DNA from: a virus
Strand: one strand, 5' to 3'
Virus record (IMG/VR): IMGVR_UViG_3300024319_000502
Span: 1-64,000 of that record
DNA length: 64,000 bases
The notes below the pieces were generated by a model, which had not been told where the DNA came from, made no database searches, and was given only the letters and a program-made list of their open reading frames with translations. Both the position numbers and the translations under genes were made by a program. This document shows positions 58,945 to 64,000 of this stretch, piece after piece (positions within the stretch are counted from its first letter, which is position 1; each line of letters opens with the position of its first letter).

Positions 58945-60085
58945 TTTTACTGATCGAGGTAGGCCTTTGCCTAACGGTCTACGACCAGAGCAGTGTGTCA
59001 GTGATGACTTTACTATGAAGTCACCTTTCTTAGACTACCCAAGAATATTTTATTATCTTAAAGAATCAAATATCGATATGGAAATTAAATATACCAACGA
59101 AGCACCACAAGGTGCCTGGTATCCTGTCACAGTAAGTTGGTTTGATCATACCGTAGACTATTTTGAACTATTAAATCCTTTAGTATTTAAAAACAATCTT
59201 AAGATAGTATTCTTTTATCAAGAAGCAGATAATCCACAATACATAGACAAACGTATTCAAGAACTGTGCGACAAACACAACTATTATAATGTAGCATTTG
59301 TATCGGGTAATTCGTCAGCAGATCAGTATGAATATACCTGGTATTGGCCTGAAGTAGAGTACATGTTTCAGCGGTCGGTTGACTTTAGTAAGGCGTCAAT
59401 AACGCATTTTAAGCGTCGTAGTAAGCATTTTATGGCTTTATGTAGGATAGACAAGCTAGAAAGAAGAATATTTATGAGCAATTTATGGAAAAATGGGCTA
59501 GATAAGCATGGTTATTTTAGTTATTGTCAAGAGCAGTTAAATCAACACAATGATTATGCCGGTATTGACTTGTATGATGAGTTCTTAGCTGAACAAGAGC
59601 AGTTAGGACAAGAGTTTATCAAAGCAGGTCCTTTTTATGTAGATAGTTTAACCAGTGAACAGCGTAACGATTATTCAGTATTAACAGATGATATGTATCA
59701 AGACAGTTACTTTAATTTTGTGTTAGAAAGTTTTATTTGTATCGACGGTAGTGACGGACAGAGTATAACTGAAAAAACTTGGAAACCTATTCTACATTGT
59801 CAACCATTTATCTGTTTAGCTGAACATCATCACTTACGTCATCTGCATGAGCTAGGATATCATACCTTTGATAATATAATAGACGAAAGCTATGACGATA
59901 TAGAAAACACTCAAGAACGATTTGAAGCTGTTGTAGCGTTAGCTCAAGACTTGGCTAGTATAGACTTAGACACTGCACACGAAATGTATAAGAAGTGTAG
60001 TGACAAGTTATTTGAAAATAGAGTACTGTTAGAAAATGTCAACGGTAGTAGACTTAGGACTTTGATCGAGAACCTCTCAAAGTAA
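58922..60085 (+). CDS. GT10-like glycosyltransferase (paralogue 4 of 4)
   Basis: 387 residues. C-terminal signature FVLESFI...ITEKTWKPILHCQPFICLAEHHHLRHL, then GYHTFDNIIDESYDD, matching the other three copies. HFMALCRIDKLERRIFMSNL occupies the place of the GT10 basic nucleotide-binding segment. The start is GTG 58922 within a 23-base overlap with copy 3; the end overlaps the convergent gene by 32 bases. Confidence 0.6.
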   Translation: MITLAIDNFTDRGRPLPNGLRPEQCVSDDFTMKSPFLDYPRIFYYLKESNIDMEIKYTNEAPQGAWYPVTVSWFDHTVDYFELLNPLVFKNNLKIVFFYQEADNPQYIDKRIQELCDKHNYYNVAFVSGNSSADQYEYTWYWPEVEYMFQRSVDFSKASITHFKRRSKHFMALCRIDKLERRIFMSNLWKNGLDKHGYFSYCQEQLNQHNDYAGIDLYDEFLAEQEQLGQEFIKAGPFYVDSLTSEQRNDYSVLTDDMYQDSYFNFVLESFICIDGSDGQSITEKTWKPILHCQPFICLAEHHHLRHLHELGYHTFDNIIDESYDDIENTQERFEAVVALAQDLASIDLDTAHEMYKKCSDKLFENRVLLENVNGSRLRTLIENLSK

Positions 60086-60797
60086 TATAAGTGTATACCT
60101 GATCAAAGAATCTTTTTCTCTTAGGTCCTTTAAAATCAACAAACACTGCCTTGGTATCAAACGCCGGACCACTTTTACTAACTCCAGTTATTCCGTTAGT
60201 GTTGTAATCAAATAACTTTATTCGTAAACCGTTCCACTCGTATATTCTATCTTTATTTTTTATTTCAGGTAGTATGCCTTCTTCCTCAAGTAAGCGTTGT
60301 ATAGCATACTGGTCGCCGCCCCATCGTTTCATCTTAGAACTTAGCTGTTCAAACACTTTTACTCTTGCATTAAAGAACTCGTCAATAAATCGATGATTGT
60401 GTAAATCACTGTCAACCAGTACTACTGTGTTATTAACTTTTTCTTTGACTAACATTATACCGAGATCAAATGTACCGTCAAACATTTCATCAAGATCACC
60501 ATTTATTAAATGATCGCATCCACACATTACATAACGTCCTGGATTTTTCCATACGGCATGAGCATTTGCTACACAAACATTTTCCATTAATGAATTATTA
60601 GGTAAGTCTATTACTAGATACTGATCAAACTTTTCTTCAAAAGATGCAGTATCGTATTCTGTAATTAATGTAAAGCTATCACTGTTAAACTGTTTATATG
60701 TTTTATGAAGTTGTAGTACAGCACTACGATAATCAAATCCTTCAATTTGAGAAATTTTATCTTTGACGTCTTGATAAAAACAGATTACGTCAGCCAT
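60054..60797 (-). CDS. GT-A-like protein of the minus-strand sugar operon
   Basis: 247 residues. FTLITEYDT, LVIDLPNNSLMENVCVANAHAVW and GRYVMCGCDHLINGDLDEMF follow a GT8/GT-A layout in which C-x-C-D-H replaces D-x-D; the C-terminus has GDQYAI and a basic tail. ATG overlaps the stop of the carbamoyltransferase by one base. The missing D-x-D makes activity uncertain. Confidence 0.5.
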   Translation of the reverse strand: MADVICFYQDVKDKISQIEGFDYRSAVLQLHKTYKQFNSDSFTLITEYDTASFEEKFDQYLVIDLPNNSLMENVCVANAHAVWKNPGRYVMCGCDHLINGDLDEMFDGTFDLGIMLVKEKVNNTVVLVDSDLHNHRFIDEFFNARVKVFEQLSSKMKRWGGDQYAIQRLLEEEGILPEIKNKDRIYEWNGLRIKLFDYNTNGITGVSKSGPAFDTKAVFVDFKGPKRKRFFDQVYTYITLRGSRSKS

Positions 60798-62269
60798 TAG
60801 CTACATACCTTAACACCATAAAGTTTTTCAAAACGATCAGCGTCGCTTCGATCATTGACCATTGGCTCGCCTCTGATATTTAAACTTGTATTAACTAACA
60901 TAGGACAGCCAGTCATAACCATCCATTTTTCTAATAGCTGTCTTATACCACTTACTGAATCTTTAGGTACTGTCTGTACACGACTAGTTCCGTCTTTGTG
61001 TATAATTGCAGGAAAGTCTTTAGGGTGCTTACAACGAGCAACTGTTTGCATATATGGTGATGTTGGAAATCCTGTAGGCATTTCAAAATACTCATTGACG
61101 TATTCTTCTAATATAACAGGCGCAAACGGTCTAAACTTTTGTCTACGTTTAATTTCGTTCACTTGATCTTTTATTTCTGCACCTCTTGGATCAGCTAGTA
61201 ATGATCTATTACCTAAAGCACGAGGACCAAACTCAGCACGCCCACTTGCTACACCAACTATCTTCTTATTCATTAGTTCATCTAATAGTGCATTAACAGG
61301 ATACTCACCTTCGATGTTTGTACCTAAGTAAGGATGTTGCCAGTTAACTTGTTTTCCGTATGCTAGAGACGCGGCACCTAATGCTGACCCACAATCACCC
61401 GGGTTAGGCATAATCCAAATATTGTCAAAGTATGCACCTAGATGTTCATTGGCTAAACAGTTAAGAGCAACTCCACCCATGTAAACTAAATTATTGCTAC
61501 GTCCTATTTGTTTTGCACGAGCCATTACTTCATGTAATAATGTTTCTAAAGCGTTCTGTGCTGATGCCGCAATTTCAAAATCTGTCATTGAAGGCCTGTA
61601 ATCATCACAGCCAAGATGTAGATTATTTTTAAATGTAAGTTCTGCTTTGTCTGATACAAAGTCATCTATCATCTTAAACTTGGGCATTGCATATGCGGCC
61701 ATTCCCATTAAAATATATTCTTCATCTAACGGTCTTAGTCCTGCACGTTTAGTCATTGCTGAATAAAACAATCCTATTGAATGCGGGTAACGCTTACTCC
61801 ATAATTTTTTATATTTGGCATAACCTCGGCTATCATACTCAGCATGCCATATAGTAACTGTTTCAAATTCTCCAATAGCGTCTATAACTACTACTGTTGC
61901 ATCTTGATATGGTGATGTTTGGAAGCCTGCGGCCGCATGTGACTTATGATGATTGTTTGTTTGTATTGGTGCATGTATAGGCAAGTCAGGTAACTGTTGC
62001 TTTAATATATTTTTAACTGTGAGTTTGTCCCACTCAATACCTTGCCCAGTTCTTAACTGTCTTAACTGTTTTAACCAAGGACGTTCATAATAGCTTATAC
62101 TGTCAATGTTATTATAATCAAATTCTTTAAATTGATCTATATGAAGTAGGCTGTCATTCTTATTTTTAGAATAACGCTCACTGTGACTAGCTAATACTAT
62201 ATCACCTTTATTATCAATAACAGCAATTCCAGCATCGTGGAATCCTGAACTAATCCCCAAATAACTCAT
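60797..62269 (-). CDS. NodU/CmcH-family O-carbamoyltransferase
   Basis: 490 residues. YLGISSGFHDAGIAVID is the YrdC-associated ASKHA start, NNHHKSHAAAGF the metal-binding His block, VVVIDAIGEFET the phosphate loop, MGGVALNCLANEHL and PNPGDCGSALGAA the adenosine site, and GRAEFGPRALGNRSLLADPR the C-terminal domain signature. It transfers a carbamoyl group from carbamoyl phosphate to a hydroxyl of a sugar or similar compound. In a sugar-rich region the acceptor is probably a glycan. Coupled to the DUF1289 gene by a 20-base overlap. Confidence 0.9.
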   Translation of the reverse strand: MSYLGISSGFHDAGIAVIDNKGDIVLASHSERYSKNKNDSLLHIDQFKEFDYNNIDSISYYERPWLKQLRQLRTGQGIEWDKLTVKNILKQQLPDLPIHAPIQTNNHHKSHAAAGFQTSPYQDATVVVIDAIGEFETVTIWHAEYDSRGYAKYKKLWSKRYPHSIGLFYSAMTKRAGLRPLDEEYILMGMAAYAMPKFKMIDDFVSDKAELTFKNNLHLGCDDYRPSMTDFEIAASAQNALETLLHEVMARAKQIGRSNNLVYMGGVALNCLANEHLGAYFDNIWIMPNPGDCGSALGAASLAYGKQVNWQHPYLGTNIEGEYPVNALLDELMNKKIVGVASGRAEFGPRALGNRSLLADPRGAEIKDQVNEIKRRQKFRPFAPVILEEYVNEYFEMPTGFPTSPYMQTVARCKHPKDFPAIIHKDGTSRVQTVPKDSVSGIRQLLEKWMVMTGCPMLVNTSLNIRGEPMVNDRSDADRFEKLYGVKVCS

Positions 62270-62429
62270 CGGCTCTCTTATCTAGTTCTTCTATTAATTT
62301 AACTTTATCATTGTCAGACATAGTTTCCCATTCTGCAATTTCTTCTGGTGTGCGTTGGCATCCATGACATTGTTTTGTTTCAGGATTTTGACTGCACACT
62401 CCTATACACGGATTTAAGTCTTGACTCAT
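62250..62429 (-). CDS. DUF1289 small Cys-rich protein, 59 aa
   Basis: Starts MSQDLNPCIGVCSQNPETKQ and carries CHGCQRTPEEIAEW; the four Cys in P-C-x-G-x-C and C-x-G-C-x-R-T-x-x-E-I-x-x-W spacing are the DUF1289 signature, thought to bind metal or an Fe-S cluster. ATGA overlap with the microprotein upstream and 20-base overlap with the carbamoyltransferase downstream. Function unknown. Confidence 0.8.
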   Translation of the reverse strand: MSQDLNPCIGVCSQNPETKQCHGCQRTPEEIAEWETMSDNDKVKLIEELDKRADELFGD

Positions 62430-62527
62430 TTGTATATAAAAGGATCCTTTTTCCTTAGTGCTTTTAATTTTTTACGATAACGTATTTCTAGTTTAATCTT
62501 GTTTATTAAGTTTCTTAGCCATTTCAT
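62426..62527 (-). CDS. 33-residue basic microprotein
   Basis: Reads MKWLRNLINKIKLEIRYRKK and ends RKKDPFIYK. Strongly basic amphipathic helix. It starts inside the 3' end of the 404-codon gene in another frame, and its TGA overlaps the ATG of the DUF1289 gene, which supports translation. I believe very similar ends occur in other marine T4-like phages, from memory only. Confidence 0.5.
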   Translation of the reverse strand: MKWLRNLINKIKLEIRYRKKLKALRKKDPFIYK

Positions 62528-63707
62528 TTTGATAATCGTATCCTGGTTTTAATTTATTAATTTGCTGTTGTTTATGATCTTCATCCGACCAACAATAATC
62601 ATATACTGCTTTTATGTCATCTATTTCAATACTGTATATATCTAAGTAATTACTCATGATGTTCCAAATCTTAAACATGTCAGTAGTACCAAAGCTACGC
62701 TCAAAGTTTATTTGTCCTAACGGTAAGTAGCCTAAACTAAGTTTAGGATCTTTAGGATCTAAACCGTTTTTAAGTAACCAATTTTCAAACTCAAGTTGTT
62801 CTTCATCATGCCATGGACAGTCTTTATTTCTCATAACGTCTCTTGCCCACTCAACGTCAAACTCTCCTGAGTAGTATTGTAAGTGTGTTATTGCCTCACA
62901 TGTTGCTTCATCTAACTCCGGTGCACCTTCATCACGGAAAACTTCAAATAATGTTTTACCTATCTGTGTCCAGTGCATATAAACATGTCCAAACTGTCTA
63001 TCGTACCCATTTGTTAAGAAGCCTTGTCTATGTTCGTCTGTTAACTCTTTACGGTTAACTCCAAAGTAAGTAGTTATTTGACTTGGGCGTGTCCATTCTG
63101 GTTCTATATAATCTTTACGCTGACTTAATATTAAACTTTCTATCTCGTGACATAAATTGTTTAATTGTCTAATAGCGTACTTTGTTTCGTAATCAGCTAA
63201 CTGATAGTAAGGACTTGGATTCTCTACTGTATTTTGTAATCGTTCAAAATGATTATGTAATACATTCATAGTATGATCTTTTATTCCTAAACCTACCCCA
63301 TCGTTGGGATTTTGTTTAGTAGCTACACCGTATTCTTTTGGCCATCTAACTTGGTCTGGTGTATAATGATCAAATATAATATAAGGTTCTAGACCATGTT
63401 CTTGCCACGTGTCAGTATAGTTAAACATGTTGATAGTCTTAACATGTGTATTAAGTTCCTCGCACAAGTATTCAAGTGTTCTTTGTGTTTTAGGGAATCC
63501 TAAGAAGCAATAGTTTTTTTCTAAGTGAAGATTAGTTTTAAGTATTTCTTTAAGACTAGTGTACCAGTCTTGGCCAATTTGTGTATTATTGACCTCAATA
63601 TAATATGCAATCTTATCTTTTTTATCTAACGGATTTTGTAATGTAACTTTAACTTCCAATTGATTCCCACCATTCAAGTACTGATTGTCTATTAGATAAT
63701 ATATCAC
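62493..63707 (-). CDS. Hypothetical protein, up to 404 aa
   Basis: Mostly helical and aromatic. NYCFLGFPKTQRTLEYLCEEL near the N-terminus suggests a strand-loop-helix; NGYDRQFGHVYMHW and a C-terminal region with CWSDEDHKQQ are notable. The ATG at 63707 lies 59 bases inside the upstream gene; TTG 63659, overlapping that gene's stop region, is an equally good start. Family not recognised. Confidence 0.55.
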   Translation of the reverse strand: MIYYLIDNQYLNGGNQLEVKVTLQNPLDKKDKIAYYIEVNNTQIGQDWYTSLKEILKTNLHLEKNYCFLGFPKTQRTLEYLCEELNTHVKTINMFNYTDTWQEHGLEPYIIFDHYTPDQVRWPKEYGVATKQNPNDGVGLGIKDHTMNVLHNHFERLQNTVENPSPYYQLADYETKYAIRQLNNLCHEIESLILSQRKDYIEPEWTRPSQITTYFGVNRKELTDEHRQGFLTNGYDRQFGHVYMHWTQIGKTLFEVFRDEGAPELDEATCEAITHLQYYSGEFDVEWARDVMRNKDCPWHDEEQLEFENWLLKNGLDPKDPKLSLGYLPLGQINFERSFGTTDMFKIWNIMSNYLDIYSIEIDDIKAVYDYCWSDEDHKQQQINKLKPGYDYQNEMAKKLNKQD

Positions 63708-64000
63708 GCAGAGTTAATTTGTCGTTACGTATTTGCTCTAGCTGTAATATCCGTTGTTTGCCCTTAATAAGACCTTGTTCATACTGATCAGGCCATTGCT
63801 CTGCAAATGTAGGTCTATTTTTTAATTGTAGCATTACATCACGCATAGCACCATTGGGCAGTGTATTTACAATTTCATCTACCCATGGGTCTAATAATTC
63901 TCTTGGAAGTGCTAGCGGACTTAGAATAATGTCTGGCGTAAAACTGAATATTACTTTTGCGAGGACGTCGGTCCCTTTTTGGTCGGCGAAGTCTTGGATG
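63649..64000 (-). CDS. Hypothetical protein, 5' end outside the window
   Basis: The frame stays open upstream of ATG 63846 to the window edge, so this is the C-terminal 117 residues of a longer protein. Visible parts include DIILSPLALPRELLDPWVDE and a basic helical end with KGKQRILQLEQIR and EWWESIGS. First gene of the minus-strand operon seen here; no family recognised. Confidence 0.5.
   Translation of the reverse strand, partial: IQDFADQKGTDVLAKVIFSFTPDIILSPLALPRELLDPWVDEIVNTLPNGAMRDVMLQLKNRPTFAEQWPDQYEQGLIKGKQRILQLEQIRNDKLTLRDILSNRQSVLEWWESIGS

Noticed and set aside
6784-61935. NotI sites (GCGGCCGC) at about 6784, 14813 and 61930 as signs of cloning or vector junctions
   Set aside because: Each lies in frame in an Ala-Ala-Ala codon run of a normal gene and is explained by avoidance of GCWGC.
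1-64000. CRISPR arrays, insertion sequences, integrase or attachment sites
   Set aside because: No regularly spaced direct repeats, transposase or integrase motifs were seen; the window reads as a lytic T4-like phage.

Overview
The window looks like part of the genome of a large, AT-rich, T4-like marine myophage, probably a relative of the phages that infect streamlined marine bacteria such as SAR11 or OM43. The case rests on a family B DNA polymerase of T4 gp43 type, a gp45-like sliding clamp, a T4-type RNase H/5'-3' exonuclease, a DsbA-like late-transcription protein, ThyA and DHFR, T4-like late promoters, one tRNA-Thr, very tight gene packing (ATGA and TAATG overlaps) and no ribosomal or housekeeping genes. 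Host identity cannot be settled from the sequence; a fused SoxYZ-like carrier gene is at least compatible with a sulfur-oxidising or methylotrophic proteobacterial host.

Layout. 0-9 kb: the end of a structural region, with a lipoprotein, a secreted SoxYZ fusion, a holin-like protein and six proteins whose N-termini all read M-x7-E with a hydrophobic pair before the Glu. These resemble the T4 capsid-targeting sequence cut by the prohead protease, so this is probably a cassette of proteins packaged in the head and injected. 9-16 kb: glycan and SGNH genes, DsbA-like protein, sulfotransferase-like protein, DNA polymerase. 16-21 kb: sliding clamp, a DpdA/TGT-type base exchanger, a T-fold protein and small proteins. 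21-26 kb: glycosyltransferases, SGNH hydrolase, radical SAM/SPASM enzyme, a short DegT protein. 26-36 kb: FolE, QueD and QueE (7-deazaguanine synthesis), a subtilisin autotransporter, a phosphoribosyltransferase, a desaturase and a HIT protein. 36-44 kb: RNase H, a divergent desaturase/oxygenase pair, FabF, an RNA polymerase omega homologue and a TraR/DksA-like zinc finger protein. 44-54 kb: MoxR ATPase, more surface-sugar genes, tRNA-Thr, a VWA metallopeptidase-like protein, DHFR and ThyA. 54-64 kb: epimerase, DegT aminotransferase, GT10-like glycosyltransferases and a minus-strand operon with a carbamoyltransferase, a DUF1289 protein and a 33-residue microprotein.

Working together: DpdA with FolE, QueD and QueE implies that guanines in the phage DNA are replaced by a 7-deazaguanine; no queC is visible here. 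The omega and TraR-like genes, next to each other, would act on both ppGpp-related surfaces of host RNA polymerase. FabF and two desaturases point to remodelling of membrane lipids. More than a dozen glycosyltransferase, epimerase, aminotransferase, acyltransferase and carbamoyltransferase genes point to a dedicated sugar decoration of virion, DNA or host surface.

The most striking sequence-level signal is that the pentamer GCWGC (GCAGC or GCTGC) was not found anywhere in 64 kb on reading by eye, while the more GC-rich GCGGC and GCCGC are common. Ala-Ala pairs are consistently written with GCC or GCG as the first codon. This is a strong signature of avoidance of a restriction or nuclease site. 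No stretch over 300 bases lacks a gene.
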